The notes: generated by a model from the letters alone, not told the origin. Shown: positions 37,255-46,414, counted from the first letter of the stretch. The stretch is DNA of 64,000 bases from CAVPNY01 sp963706905 (GCA_963706905.1 CAVPNY010000012.1:757739-821738), one strand, 5' to 3'. Program-made: numbers and translations.

Positions 37255-37368
37255 CTATCCCTGTCGTTGTTTGTGTTTCGGGTTATCGCAGATGACGTAA
37301 ACAATGCCTTTGCGCTTGACAATTTTGCATTTCGAGCAGCGCTTTTTCACTGATGCAGATACTTTCAT
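37255..37368 (-). CDS. rpmJ: 50S ribosomal protein L36
   Basis: 37 residues beginning MKVSASVKKRCSKCK and ending HKQRQG, with the zinc ligands C-x2-C...C-x4-H of the Zn-binding form. It lies between map and rpsM. infA, which usually lies between map and rpmJ, is not present in the 101-bp gap. Confidence 0.95.
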   Translation of the reverse strand: MKVSASVKKRCSKCKIVKRKGIVYVICDNPKHKQRQG

Positions 37369-37469
37369 TATATAACTAGTCTCCTCTCACACGGCAGACC
37401 TGCCGGTCGGCTCCGATCAACAGCCGAAGTTTCTATTTTACTGAACCTTATAACTTTTGTCCAGCAATT

Positions 37470-38240
37470 CTACAGTACCGTCAACAAAACCGGATCACCT
37501 TCCGTCACGGCTATACTATGCTCGAAATGAGCTGTTAAGGACCTGTCTGCCGAGATCACCGTCCACTGGTCTTGCAAGACACGGGTTCGGTGAGTACCCA
37601 TCAACACCATCGGTTCTAGCGCGACGGTAATTCCTGGGCGTAATACCATCCCTCTACCCTTTACACCAAAGTTAGGCACAAGGGGGCCTTCGTGCATATT
37701 TCTTCCGACGCCATGGCCCGTATATTCGCGGGGCACATGGTAGCCATGGCTCTCGACATGCTCTTGGATCGCAGCAGAGACGTCGCCCACCCGATTTCCT
37801 GATCGCATCTGCTCAATCCCTATATATAAAGCCTGCTCAGTCACTTCTAACAACTGCTCCGCATCTGGAGTTAGCTCGCCAGCGCCTGCAGAAAACGCAG
37901 AATCTGCCACAAAACCATCGAAGACAGTGCCACAATCCACCGAGACGATATCCCCATCCCGCAATTGGCGTTTGCCTGGCATCCCATGCACCAATTCCTC
38001 ATTGATCGAAACGCACAGGGTGGCTGGGAAAGGGTAAGGGCCTGGGTAATTCTTGAACGCAGGCGTTCCTCCGTGCTGGCGGATGACATCCTCTGCCAAT
38101 GCATCCATAGCCGCTGTCGTGACCCCAGGACGAATTATGTCGTGCACAGCTTGCAAAGCGCGAGCATTGATCCGGCCAGCTTCCCTCATGACAGCGATTT
38201 CTGAGGGGCTTTTTATGACAACAGGTCGATCTGACATCAT
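37470..38240 (-). CDS. map: Methionine aminopeptidase type I
   Basis: 256 residues. Metal ligands are in VSVDCGTVFDGFVADSAFS, GHGVGRNMHEGP (His) and ALEPMV, plus the late Glu in ITVALEPMV and FEHSIAVTEGDPVLLT. It removes N-terminal Met from nascent proteins. Three bases separate it from the adk stop, so coupled. Confidence 0.96.
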   Translation of the reverse strand: MMSDRPVVIKSPSEIAVMREAGRINARALQAVHDIIRPGVTTAAMDALAEDVIRQHGGTPAFKNYPGPYPFPATLCVSINEELVHGMPGKRQLRDGDIVSVDCGTVFDGFVADSAFSAGAGELTPDAEQLLEVTEQALYIGIEQMRSGNRVGDVSAAIQEHVESHGYHVPREYTGHGVGRNMHEGPLVPNFGVKGRGMVLRPGITVALEPMVLMGTHRTRVLQDQWTVISADRSLTAHFEHSIAVTEGDPVLLTVL

Positions 38241-38243
38241 CTT

Positions 38244-38900
38244 TTATTTCACCACTGCCAGGGCAGCCACGAGATCCTGACTGACTTTCTCAATAGGCTG
38301 ACCACCATCTACTTCCAACAACACCCCATGTTGTGTGTAATAATCAATCAGGGGTTGGGTTTGGTCAAGATAAACCCGGATCCGATTTCGAACCGTCTCC
38401 GCCTTATCGTCATCCCTTTGATAAAGCTCAGAACCATCGAAATCACACACGCCGGCTTTCTTTGCAGGATTGTGTTTCTCATGGAAGACATGCCCGCCAT
38501 CCCGGCAAGTCAAGCGACCACTTAGCCGATCGATTAATACATCTTCAGCAACTTTGATATACGGGACAGCCACAATCCTGCCACCGATGCCCGTTAACAT
38601 CTCATCCAGGGCTAAGGCCTGCGCCTCGGTCCGGGGAAATCCATCCAATAAAGCTCCTTTTTTACAATCCACTCGGAGAATGCGCTCCCGGATCATTGCA
38701 ATCGTCACATCATCAGGCACCAGCTCACCTCGCTGCAGATATCCTTCGGCCAGCTTACCCAGCTCGGTTTCTTGCTTTATATTCTCCCGGAAGATATTTC
38801 CAGAAGATATGTGCGGTAACCCAAAACTCTCTGATATTAAACCAGCTTGAGTACCTTTTCCAGCTCCGGGTGGACCGAGTAAGACGATGAAATCCGACAT
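38244..38900 (-). CDS. adk: Adenylate kinase
   Basis: 218 residues. P-loop LLGPPGAGKGTQA (about 7-19), NMP domain SSGNIFREN, GFPRTEAQA and a LID domain with Asp/Cys variation (CRDGGHVFHEKHNPAKKAGVCDFDGSELYQRDDD). Interconverts AMP, ADP and ATP. Standard secY-adk-map order. Confidence 0.96.
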   Translation of the reverse strand: MSDFIVLLGPPGAGKGTQAGLISESFGLPHISSGNIFRENIKQETELGKLAEGYLQRGELVPDDVTIAMIRERILRVDCKKGALLDGFPRTEAQALALDEMLTGIGGRIVAVPYIKVAEDVLIDRLSGRLTCRDGGHVFHEKHNPAKKAGVCDFDGSELYQRDDDKAETVRNRIRVYLDQTQPLIDYYTQHGVLLEVDGGQPIEKVSQDLVAALAVVK

Positions 38901-38912
38901 GCCATCTCTCCG

Positions 38913-40253
38913 TTAGCGAATTAAAAGGGTATCGTCGTACCCACGCAACCTGAGTTCAGCTTCGATGTTGAAGAAAGTATCCCGAACAACACCAACCACA
39001 ATCAATAAGCCTGCTGAGTTCACCAGAAGCAGACCAGTACTTTGCCCGAAGGGGATGATCAAACCGATTAACCATGGCAGGATAGCCACGATACCCAGGA
39101 ATAACGCACCCGGGAGGGTAATGCGACGCAATACCTTAGTTAGATATTTCTGGGTCGGAGCGCCGCGGCTGACACCTGGTATCTGCGCACCAACCTTCTT
39201 AAGATTTTCACCATAGTTTTGTTGTGAGAACAACACGTCCGTATAAAAGAATGTGAATCCAACTACCATCAAGAAATACATGATGTAGTAGATATTGCTG
39301 CTCCCACCGAAAGCATTTTGGATCGATATGGCCAGGTTCTTGACCCATTCTATCTGCGATGTTGAGAAGAAGCTAGCAATGATCGCCGGGAAAGTTAATA
39401 AGGATTGGGCAAAGATCAAGGGGATCATGCCTGCCATATTCACACGCAACGGTAACGTGCCTTTCACCGGCATTGACATACGGCTGCCCACCCGTCTCCC
39501 TGGATACATCACCGGCACATTGCGCTGCCCCTGTTGCACGAACACAATGGCGAAGATGACCAAAACCGTGAAAATCAACATAAATGCCAGACCGATCCAT
39601 CTGGTTTGCTCATCTGCGAGGATATTACTAATACTCACTGGAACCCGGGAAACGATGCCTGCAAAGATGATCAACGATAAGCCCTGGTTTCTGATACCGT
39701 ATTCGGAGATCAACTCGCCTAACCAGATTGCAAACATTGTACCGGCCGTCATACTTGCAACCACTGCAAAGGAAGAAATAAAGGTACCACTACTAAAGCC
39801 AAAATCATCCAATATCGGAACGCCGCCAGCAAACTGGCTGAAGAGGTTAATTTGTCCGATAGCTTGAAGAGCTGCCATTGGTACAGCCAGCATGTAGGTC
39901 CATTTCTCCATCCACTTCTTGCCCTCTCGCGGATCTTCCTCCATGCGACGCTGTAAAGCCGGGATAATTGGCACCAGAAGCTGCAAGATGATTTGCGCTG
40001 TAATATAGGGATAAACCCCCATTGCCAGTACAGAGAAGTTTGAAACAGTGCCACCAGAGAGTAGATCAAGCAAGCTGAGCAATGTGCTCTCTGCCCCACC
40101 TCCCTGGAGAATCTGGGTCAGTGCGTCTCTATTAACACCCGGAACCGGAACATGCGCGCAAAAACGATACAATGCTAACAATGCAATGGTAATCAATAAC
40201 CTACGCCGAATATCATGGGCCGTCCACAAGTAACGCCAGGCAGAGCGCTTCAT
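38913..40253 (-). CDS. secY: Preprotein translocase subunit SecY
   Basis: 446 residues with ten membrane helices. N-terminal HDIRRRLLITIALLALYRFCAHVPVPGV, the plug region after LLDLLSGG, PYITAQIILQLL, QGQRNVPVMYPGRR and the C-terminal GGVVRDT-like VGVVRDTFFNIEAELRLRGYDDTLLI. It forms the protein-conducting channel. Intact. Confidence 0.97.
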   Translation of the reverse strand: MKRSAWRYLWTAHDIRRRLLITIALLALYRFCAHVPVPGVNRDALTQILQGGGAESTLLSLLDLLSGGTVSNFSVLAMGVYPYITAQIILQLLVPIIPALQRRMEEDPREGKKWMEKWTYMLAVPMAALQAIGQINLFSQFAGGVPILDDFGFSSGTFISSFAVVASMTAGTMFAIWLGELISEYGIRNQGLSLIIFAGIVSRVPVSISNILADEQTRWIGLAFMLIFTVLVIFAIVFVQQGQRNVPVMYPGRRVGSRMSMPVKGTLPLRVNMAGMIPLIFAQSLLTFPAIIASFFSTSQIEWVKNLAISIQNAFGGSSNIYYIMYFLMVVGFTFFYTDVLFSQQNYGENLKKVGAQIPGVSRGAPTQKYLTKVLRRITLPGALFLGIVAILPWLIGLIIPFGQSTGLLLVNSAGLLIVVGVVRDTFFNIEAELRLRGYDDTLLIR

Positions 40254-40263
40254 CGATTGCTCC

Positions 40264-40731
40264 TTATTCGCTGCTCACACCGGAGAGGATTTCCACAGAA
40301 CCTCCAGCGGCTTCGATTTTCTTACGGGCCCCTTGACTGACCCGATGTGCCTGCACCTTTAGCGCAACCTTCACTTCTCCGCGTCCAAGGATTACAACCG
40401 GATTAAGAGAATCGCTTAGGAGCTGAGATGCCGCCAGGGTATCAGGAGATACGAGACTACCTGCCGGAAAACTTCGGAGTTGATCAAGATTAATTTCCTG
40501 GTATTGCACACGGTGTAGCGGAGTAAAGCCTTGACCACGTACAAAGGGTAGCCGGCGATAAAAAGGCAAGTTGCCACCCTGGTGGTAGGTTCGAGTCCCA
40601 CCCCCTGAACGGGCTCCCTGTCCTTTGGTCCCTCTACCAGCCGTTTTCCCTTGACCGGCTGAGGTCCCACGCCCTACTCGGTTGCGGGACTTTTTAGAAC
40701 CTTCGTTCGGTTTAAGATCATTTAGCTTCAT
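40264..40731 (-). CDS. rplO: 50S ribosomal protein L15
   Basis: 155 residues: LKPNEGSKKSRNRVGRGTSAGQGKTAGRGTKGQGAR and RLPFVRGQGFTPLHRVQYQ are standard, and the C terminus KVQAHRVSQGARKKIEAAGGSVEIL is complete. Between rpmD and secY as usual. Confidence 0.97.
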   Translation of the reverse strand: MKLNDLKPNEGSKKSRNRVGRGTSAGQGKTAGRGTKGQGARSGGGTRTYHQGGNLPFYRRLPFVRGQGFTPLHRVQYQEINLDQLRSFPAGSLVSPDTLAASQLLSDSLNPVVILGRGEVKVALKVQAHRVSQGARKKIEAAGGSVEILSGVSSE

Positions 40732-40740
40732 AATAATTTC

Positions 40741-40941
40741 CTACTCAGTAACTTGCACCAGATGACGGATCTTGGCAAGCATACCCCGGATCGCTGGAGC
40801 ATCTTCATGCTCGACGGTTTGATTCAAGCGATGCAATCCCAGAGCTTTTACAGTCCTCTTCTGGCGTTCAGTATAACCAATCGGGCTGCGCACCAGGGTT
40901 ACACGCAGGATTTTTAGTTGCTCTTTTTCCTTCTTAACCAT
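40741..40941 (-). CDS. rpmD: 50S ribosomal protein L30
   Basis: 66 residues from ATG 40941 (MVKKEKEQLKILRVTLVRSPIGY), chosen over an upstream in-frame ATG at 40974 that would lie inside rpsE. Contains RQKRTVKALGLHRLNQTVEHEDAPAIRGML, the L30 core. Starts just beyond the rpsE stop with the codons nearly touching. Confidence 0.95.
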   Translation of the reverse strand: MVKKEKEQLKILRVTLVRSPIGYTERQKRTVKALGLHRLNQTVEHEDAPAIRGMLAKIRHLVQVTE

Positions 40942-40942
40942 G

Positions 40943-41464
40943 TCATTTCCTCCGTTCCCAGAACGGGGTAACATCTTTCACTGACTTACCGCGGAGCGCC
41001 GCCATATCCTGGGGTGATTTTAACTGGTCAAGGGCGTCCATCGTGGCATAAACCACGTTGAGCAAATTGTTACTGCCAAGTGATTTTGTCAGAATATCCT
41101 TAACCCCGACAGCCTCAAGCACTGCACGCACCCCGCCAGCTGCAATCACACCTGTTCCTGGCGATGCCGGCTTGAGTAGAACCTCAGCACCGGCAACAAC
41201 TCCAAGGACTTCGTGTGGAATCGTCGATCCAAAAAGAGCTACCTGGCGCATATCTCGGCGTGCTTTCTCAGAAGCTTTCCGCATCGCATCGGGGACCGCA
41301 TTGGCTTTGCCAATGCCTACCCCAACTTTGCCGCGATTATCACCGGTGACGACTGTCACGCGAAAGGAAAAGCGTCGTCCGCCTTTTACCACCTTTGCCA
41401 CGCGGGCAATCTCTATGACACGCTCGTCATACTCATGTTCTGTCTCAGGAATTTGATAATCCAT
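40943..41464 (-). CDS. rpsE: 30S ribosomal protein S5
   Basis: 173 residues: VAKVVKGGRRFSFRVTVVTGDNRGKVGVGIGKANAVPDA and GVIAAGGVRAVLEAVGVKDILTKSLGS are typical. The N-terminal loop bears the spectinomycin-contact KGGRRF with no visible deletion. Confidence 0.97.
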   Translation of the reverse strand: MDYQIPETEHEYDERVIEIARVAKVVKGGRRFSFRVTVVTGDNRGKVGVGIGKANAVPDAMRKASEKARRDMRQVALFGSTIPHEVLGVVAGAEVLLKPASPGTGVIAAGGVRAVLEAVGVKDILTKSLGSNNLLNVVYATMDALDQLKSPQDMAALRGKSVKDVTPFWERRK

Positions 41465-41488
41465 CTCGATTGTCTCCCGTTACGCTTG

Positions 41489-41863
41489 TTAAAACTCCAG
41501 GCCGCCTTCACGAGCACCATCAGCAAGCGCCTTTACCCGACCAATGTACCGGTAACCACCACGGTCAAACACCACTTGCTTAATACCTTTATCTTTCGCG
41601 CGCTCAGCGAGAGCCTGTCCAACCAGACGAGCCTGCTCCGTTTTGGTCTTACCTTCCATCTTTGCCCGTAAGTTTTGGTCAATACTCGATGCCGACACCA
41701 ATGTTTGGCCGACTTCATCGTTGATAACCTGGGCATAGATCTCCGCATCGCTGCGGAATACATTCAGGCGTGGCCGATTTGCAGTTCCACTAACATGTTT
41801 CCGCACACGTTCATGCCTGCGTTGACGAGCGATTAACCGAGAATTTTTTCTAGCGCTGCTCAT
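41489..41863 (-). CDS. rplR: 50S ribosomal protein L18
   Basis: 124 residues from ATG 41863 (MSSARKNSRLIARQRRHERVRKHV). A 57-codon in-frame extension to 42034 would lie inside rplF and is rejected. RPRLNVFRSDAEIYAQVINDEVGQTLVSASS and VVFDRGGYRYIGRVKALADGAREGGLEF confirm L18, which carries 5S rRNA. 4 bp from the rplF stop. Confidence 0.96.
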   Translation of the reverse strand: MSSARKNSRLIARQRRHERVRKHVSGTANRPRLNVFRSDAEIYAQVINDEVGQTLVSASSIDQNLRAKMEGKTKTEQARLVGQALAERAKDKGIKQVVFDRGGYRYIGRVKALADGAREGGLEF

Positions 41864-41867
41864 TGTT

Positions 41868-42411
41868 CTATCCCTTGCCCGCCTTTCCAGCCTTACGACG
41901 GAGCTTCTCTTCCAGATACTTGATGCCTTTTCCTTTGTACGGCTCAGGAGGTCGAATCTTACGGATGTCTGCTGCCACCTGTCCAACAAGCTGCTTATTA
42001 TATCCAAGCACCTTGACTTGCCTGGTACGGGCATCTACCTCAAATCCAATCCCAGGAGGAGGGGGAACTTCGACTGGATGAGAATAACCAACATAGAGCA
42101 TGAGATTTCTCACCAGACATCTCGGCGCGATAACCAACTCCATTAATTTCAAGCACCCGTTGAAAACCTGTGCTAACGCCAACAACCATGTTATTAATGA
42201 GAGCCCGAGTCATCCCATGCAAAGCGCGGTGTTGTCGCTCATCGGAAGGTCGCTTAACAAGAATTTCATTGCCTTCCTGAGCTATTTGCATCTCAGCCGG
42301 AAAGGTATGTTCGATTTCACCCTTCGGGCCTTTCACAAACACGCGTGTTCCTTCGATCTGCACTTGTACGCCTGCTGGTAAAGCCACTGGCATTCTTCCA
42401 ATTCGGGACAC
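41868..42411 (-). CDS. rplF: 50S ribosomal protein L6, frameshifted as read
   Basis: The first frame: MSRIGRMPVALPAGVQVQIEGTRVFVKGPKGE to INGVGYRAEMSGE. The second frame: NLMLYVGYSHPVEVPPPPGIGFEVDARTRQVKVLGYNKQLVGQVAADIRKIRPPEPYKGKGIKY. One A too many in the AAA of GGTGAGAAATCTC (plus-strand 42106-42108) explains the break. Deleting it gives 180 residues, exactly the usual L6 length. An essential protein, so an assembly error is likely. Confidence 0.88.
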
Positions 42412-42423
42412 GTTATAACCTCC

Positions 42424-42837
42424 TTACCAAACCTTGCACAGCACTTCACCACCCACACCAAGTTGGCGCGCCCGCTGTCCTGTCATAACTCCCTTTGGAG
42501 TGGAAAGAATAGCTACTCCCATCCCGGAAAGGACCCAGGGAATCTCCTTCTTTCCAGTATATACGCGGCGTCCAGGGCGGCTGATGCGCTCAAGCCCAGT
42601 GATGACAGAGCGCCGTTGACGTCGCTCACCGATATATTTCAACCGGACCCGTAATGTTTTTTGACCAGGTCCTGGCCCATCTACAACCTCGAAACCTGTG
42701 ATAAAGCCCTCTTCTTTGAGGATTTTCGCGATGGCAGTTTTCAGATTTGAACTTGGCATCGCTACTGATGGGTGACCAACAATAATCGCATTTCGTATGC
42801 GAGTCAACATATCCGCAATAGGATCAGTAACACTCAT
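42424..42837 (-). CDS. rpsH: 30S ribosomal protein S8
   Basis: 137 residues: MSVTDPIADMLTRIRNA, then SRPGRRVYTGKKEIPWVLSGMGVAILSTPKGVMT and a normal ending GGEVLCKVW. Intact. Confidence 0.97.
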   Translation of the reverse strand: MSVTDPIADMLTRIRNAIIVGHPSVAMPSSNLKTAIAKILKEEGFITGFEVVDGPGPGQKTLRVRLKYIGERRQRRSVITGLERISRPGRRVYTGKKEIPWVLSGMGVAILSTPKGVMTGQRARQLGVGGEVLCKVW

Positions 42838-42857
42838 GCTTCATGACCTCCGCCCGG

Positions 42858-43040
42858 CTACCAGGAAGACTTCACTACGCCCGGAATTTTTCCTTCCAAG
42901 GCTAGCTCACGAAAACAAATTCTACACAGTCCAAACCGTCGAATATAACCTCGAGGTCTCCCGCAAAGCTTACAGCGGTTGCGGACTCGTGTGGGATACT
43001 TCCGTCGTTCTTCGCGTATCACCATTGACTTTTTCGCCAT
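42858..43040 (-). CDS. rpsN: 30S ribosomal protein S14 type Z
   Basis: 60 residues, the short zinc-binding form: CKLCGRPRGYIRRFGLCRICFRELA holds the CxxC-x12-CxxC ligands. Ends GKIPGVVKSSW. Downstream of rplE with a 3-bp gap. Confidence 0.97.
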   Translation of the reverse strand: MAKKSMVIREERRKYPTRVRNRCKLCGRPRGYIRRFGLCRICFRELALEGKIPGVVKSSW

Positions 43041-43043
43041 CGA

Positions 43044-43592
43044 TTATCCTTCCTTCCTGAATGGCATACCGAGCATAATTAATAATTGCCGACCGGCTTC
43101 ATCAGTTTCTGCTGAAGTCACAATCGTAATCTCTAAACCTCTGAGCTTATCAATCTTGTCGTATTCGATCTCGGGAAAAACAAGTTGTTCCCTGAGACCA
43201 ACCGTATAATTTCCCCGTCCATCAAAGGAATTTGGGGAAATCCCGCGAAAATCCCGCACCCGGGGAAGGGCAACATTGATCAAACGATCCAGGAAGGACC
43301 ACATCCGCTCACCTCGGAGAGTGACCTTGACACCGATCGCCCGACCTTCACGCAACTTAAAGTTTGCAATGCTCTTCCTGGCCTTGGTTACGATTGGTTT
43401 TTGTCCTGTTATTTTTGTTAGATCCGCCACTGCAGCATCCAGTGTTTTTGCATTATCCAGCGCCTCACCAACGCCAATATTTACCACGATTTTCTCAACG
43501 TGAGGCACTTCCATAGCATTCTGGATGCCTAAAGTCTTTTGCAAAGCCGGGGCAATCTCTTCTTGGTAGCGCTGTTTAAGGTAATGAGTCAT
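43044..43592 (-). CDS. rplE: 50S ribosomal protein L5
   Basis: 182 residues: LGIQNAMEVPHVEKIVVNIGVGEA, ITGQKPIVTKARKSIANFKLREG, RDFRGISPNSFDGRGNYTVGLREQLVFPEI and the closing IVTSAETDEAGRQLLIMLGMPF. Normal L5. Confidence 0.97.
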   Translation of the reverse strand: MTHYLKQRYQEEIAPALQKTLGIQNAMEVPHVEKIVVNIGVGEALDNAKTLDAAVADLTKITGQKPIVTKARKSIANFKLREGRAIGVKVTLRGERMWSFLDRLINVALPRVRDFRGISPNSFDGRGNYTVGLREQLVFPEIEYDKIDKLRGLEITIVTSAETDEAGRQLLIMLGMPFRKEG

Positions 43593-43614
43593 AAACCTAC
43601 TCCTGCATATTTTA

Positions 43615-43944
43615 CTATTCTATAATTGCCCCGCAATTCTTGCATACCCGGTGCGTATCATCGCCATCTTGCTGGAAACCTACCCGGGTTGTCGCGTTGC
43701 ACTTCGGGCAGACAAGCATCACATTCGAAATATCCATTGGACCTTCAAACTCAATAATTCCAGGCGCAAGGTTACGACCTTGGGTTTGAACCTGGCGTTG
43801 GTGTTTCTTACGGATGTTGATCCCTTGAACAACCACTCGGTGATCCTTTGGCAAAACTCGAATGACTTCGCCTCGTTTTCCCTTGTCTTTTTCTCTACCC
43901 GTGATAATTTCCACGGTGTCACCCTTTTTTATCTTCATCTTCAC
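43615..43944 (-). CDS. rplX: 50S ribosomal protein L24
   Basis: 109 residues: KIKKGDTVEIITGREKDKGKRGEVIRVLPKDHRVVVQGINIRKKH (KOW motif) then a C-terminal four-cysteine module VCPKCNATTRVGFQQDG..HRVCKNCGAIIE, a zinc-ribbon form of L24 found in several phyla. Confidence 0.96.
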   Translation of the reverse strand: MKMKIKKGDTVEIITGREKDKGKRGEVIRVLPKDHRVVVQGINIRKKHQRQVQTQGRNLAPGIIEFEGPMDISNVMLVCPKCNATTRVGFQQDGDDTHRVCKNCGAIIE

Positions 43945-43968
43945 GGTTTTCGCTCCTGATCTGGCTGC

Positions 43969-44340
43969 CTAAAGGACTTCTGGGGCCAGGGATACTATTT
44001 TCATAAAGCCTTTCTCACGTAGTTCTCGCGCGACTGGGCCAAAAATGCGAGTTCCCTTTGGATTCTGTCCATCTAAATCCAGGATTACAGCAGCATTATC
44101 ATCAAAACGAATATATGAACCATCTTCGCGACGCCACTCTTTCGTGCATCGGACAATAACTGCTTTAACGATATCGCTTTTCTTAACTGAGCCTTGTGGA
44201 GCAGCTGATTTAACCGTTGCAACAATCACATCGCCAACCGCGCCAGATTTTCGGTTAGATCCACCCATGATATGGATTACCAGTAGTTCCCGGGCGCCTG
44301 TGTTATCAGCGACTTTTAGGCGACTCTCATGCTGAATCAT
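43969..44340 (-). CDS. rplN: 50S ribosomal protein L14
   Basis: 123 residues from ATG 44340 (MIQHESRLKVADNTGARELLVIHIMGG), chosen over an in-frame extension to 44406 inside rpsQ. VKKSDIVKAVIVRCTKEWRREDGSYIRFDDNAAVILDLDGQNPKGTRIFGPVARELRE is classic L14. Its start lies 3 bp after the rpsQ stop. Confidence 0.97.
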   Translation of the reverse strand: MIQHESRLKVADNTGARELLVIHIMGGSNRKSGAVGDVIVATVKSAAPQGSVKKSDIVKAVIVRCTKEWRREDGSYIRFDDNAAVILDLDGQNPKGTRIFGPVARELREKGFMKIVSLAPEVL

Positions 44341-44342
44341 TC

Positions 44343-44615
44343 CTACGCCTCCACCTCGGGTTCGCCAGCGCCGATCTCTCGCCGCAAGATCTCTTCCACC
44401 ACCCACCGCTTTCGTCGTGAAATAGGGCGGCTTTCAACGATCCGAACCCGATCACCAATCTGGCAACCCAACTCGTCATGAGCCATCACCTGTTTATGAG
44501 TATGGACAACCTTTTTATAAAGGGGATGCTGATAAGTACGGGAAATCTCGACTACCACCGTCTTTTGCATCTTATTGCTGGTTACAACGCCGGTAATTCG
44601 GCGGCGATCATTCAT
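44343..44615 (-). CDS. rpsQ: 30S ribosomal protein S17
   Basis: 90 residues: RRRITGVVTSNKMQKTVVVEISRTYQHPLYKKVV and GDRVRIVESRPISRRKRWVVEEIL. Start overlaps the rpmC stop (ATGA). Confidence 0.97.
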   Translation of the reverse strand: MNDRRRITGVVTSNKMQKTVVVEISRTYQHPLYKKVVHTHKQVMAHDELGCQIGDRVRIVESRPISRRKRWVVEEILRREIGAGEPEVEA

Positions 44616-44821
44616 AGCTCACCTTCCTTCGTCGTCCGTTCTCGCTCGTTGAGAACGGTGGTCAAACGGGCAATCAATCGACGAGTTTGGGGAATGCGGG
44701 TGAAATCAGTTAATTCACCAGTCGCCTGTTGGAAACGCAGATTGCGGTATTCTTCCCTGGCATCGTTAATCTTGGTGTGCAATTCTGCAGTGGATAAGGC
44801 GCGTATATCGGCGATTTTCAT
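44612..44821 (-). CDS. rpmC: 50S ribosomal protein L29
   Basis: 69 residues: IRALSTAELHTKINDAREEYRNLRFQQATGELTDFTRIPQTRRLIARLTTVLNER, standard L29. Overlaps both neighbours by 4 bases, so tightly coupled. Confidence 0.96.
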   Translation of the reverse strand: MKIADIRALSTAELHTKINDAREEYRNLRFQQATGELTDFTRIPQTRRLIARLTTVLNERERTTKEGEL

Positions 44822-45252
44822 TCTTCGCCTCCTGCAATCATTCCGTAACGGGCGACAACTTTAGTTCGGATAGGCAGTTTATAGGCTGCATGATTTAGAG
44901 CTTCCTTTGCAGCTTCCTCAGTCAGACCACCACCAACCTCAAACATCACCCTTCCGGGCTTGACTACGGCCACCCAAAACTCGACATTCCCTTTACCTTT
45001 ACCCATGCGAGTTTCAGCAGGTTTATGGGTTACCGGTTTATCCGGGAATATCCGGATCCAGACTTTTCCTCGCCGCTTTAAGGCGCGCACTATTGCACGA
45101 CGGGATGCTTCGATTTGCCGGGCAGACACCCATCCAGGTTCCAGCGCCTGTAACCCGTAATCGCCAAAGTGGACTTCAGCGCCACGTTGCGCTTTGCCCT
45201 TCATTCTTCCCCGCATCTGCTTGCGGTATTTTACACGCTTCGGCATCAACAT
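44818..45252 (-). CDS. rplP: 50S ribosomal protein L16
   Basis: 144 residues from ATG 45252 (MLMPKRVKYRKQMRGRMKGKAQRG), with GAGG 8 bases upstream. A 10-codon extension to 45282 is rejected. WVSARQIEASRRAIVRALKRRGKVWIRIFPDKPVTHKPAETRMGKGKGNVEFWVAVVKPGRVMFEVGG is full L16. Confidence 0.96.
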   Translation of the reverse strand: MLMPKRVKYRKQMRGRMKGKAQRGAEVHFGDYGLQALEPGWVSARQIEASRRAIVRALKRRGKVWIRIFPDKPVTHKPAETRMGKGKGNVEFWVAVVKPGRVMFEVGGGLTEEAAKEALNHAAYKLPIRTKVVARYGMIAGGEE

Positions 45253-45330
45253 AATAAGAACCTCTTTCTTATCATAAACCAACCGAATGACGATCCATCT
45301 CAGATCGCGATTCGCTCACCAATCAGTGGG

Positions 45331-46008
45331 TTACTCGCTAACATAAACGCCTTCAGTGGTTTCTAATTTCTCTTCCAATTCCGGAAGCACAATACCTTTG
45401 TAGATCCACACTTTTACGCCGATCCGACCGTAAGTGGTCAGCGCTTCTGATTTCGCGTAATCGATGTCAGCCCGCAGGGTCTGGCGAGGGACACGACCTT
45501 CTCGCATGTTTACAGTTCTGGCCATTTCTGCGCCACTCAAACGGCCGGATACTTCCAAGCGAACTCCCTGAGCACCCTGGCGCATGGCTTGCTGAATGGC
45601 ACGCTTCATGGCACGTTGATAACTGATCCGTCGCTCGAGCTGTTCGGCGATATTCTTAGATACCAGGTAAGCATCCGTGTCAGGCGCTTTGATCTCTTTG
45701 ATATCGAGGTCTATTTTCTTACCAACCAGGCTTTCCAGACTGGTGCGCAATTTCTTAACATTCTCGCCTTTACGGCCGATTAAAATTCCCGGTTTTGCGG
45801 TGTGAATAGTTACTTTTACTTTACCAGGGAACCGCTCAATCTCGATCTTGGAGACGCCGGCTTTGTCAGTCTCTTTATGTACTAGCCTGCGGATCGCAAA
45901 ATCCTGGTGAAGTTGAATAACGTAATTTTCACCCTCAGCATACCAGCGCCCATCCCAAGTCTTGTTGATTTTCAAACGAAAACCAATTGGATTTACTTTT
46001 CGACCCAT
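45331..46008 (-). CDS. rpsC: 30S ribosomal protein S3
   Basis: 225 residues: MGRKVNPIGFRLKINKTWDGRWYA, the KH motif IHTAKPGILIGRKGENVKKLRTSLESLVGKK, and LSGAEMARTVNMREGRVPRQTLRADIDYAKSEALTTYGRIGVKVWIYKG. Intact. Confidence 0.97.
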   Translation of the reverse strand: MGRKVNPIGFRLKINKTWDGRWYAEGENYVIQLHQDFAIRRLVHKETDKAGVSKIEIERFPGKVKVTIHTAKPGILIGRKGENVKKLRTSLESLVGKKIDLDIKEIKAPDTDAYLVSKNIAEQLERRISYQRAMKRAIQQAMRQGAQGVRLEVSGRLSGAEMARTVNMREGRVPRQTLRADIDYAKSEALTTYGRIGVKVWIYKGIVLPELEEKLETTEGVYVSE

Positions 46009-46063
46009 AATTTCTCCTCTTGAGCCTCGTCGTGACTATAAACGGATCCAGTTTTCATCTCGA

Positions 46064-46411
46064 TCAATGGACCTCACGCTCACGCAAAACTACCGTGATA
46101 TGAGAAGTACGCCGCAAGATTGGTGTAAACCTGCCCCGGGCGCCAAACCTGCGCCACCGACGGGTAGGAGCTTCATCTGCAAAAATTTTATAGACATATA
46201 AATCCTCACGGCTGACCCCGTAATTCTCTTCAGCATTCGCCATCGCCGAAGTTAACACCTTTGATACCGGTTGGGCAGCCCCATTCGTCAGGAATTTGAG
46301 AGTATTGAGTGCTTCAACCACCCCCTTGCCTCGCACCAAGTCAACCACCAGGCGGACTTTCTGGGCAGAGTGGGGTATGTAACGAGCATGCGCGCGAATA
46401 TCTTCTGCCAT
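46064..46411 (-). CDS. rplV: 50S ribosomal protein L22
   Basis: 115 residues: AHARYIPHSAQKVRLVVDLVRGKGVVEALNTLKF, and the C-terminal RRWRRFGARGRFTPILRRTSHITVVL loop that lines the exit tunnel. Confidence 0.97.
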   Translation of the reverse strand: MAEDIRAHARYIPHSAQKVRLVVDLVRGKGVVEALNTLKFLTNGAAQPVSKVLTSAMANAEENYGVSREDLYVYKIFADEAPTRRWRRFGARGRFTPILRRTSHITVVLREREVH

Positions 46412-46414
46412 GGC

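Noticed and set aside
36676..37353. A 225-codon plus-strand open frame over rpsK-rpsM-rpmJ
   Set aside because: Covers three definite ribosomal protein genes on the other strand; low-complexity translation.
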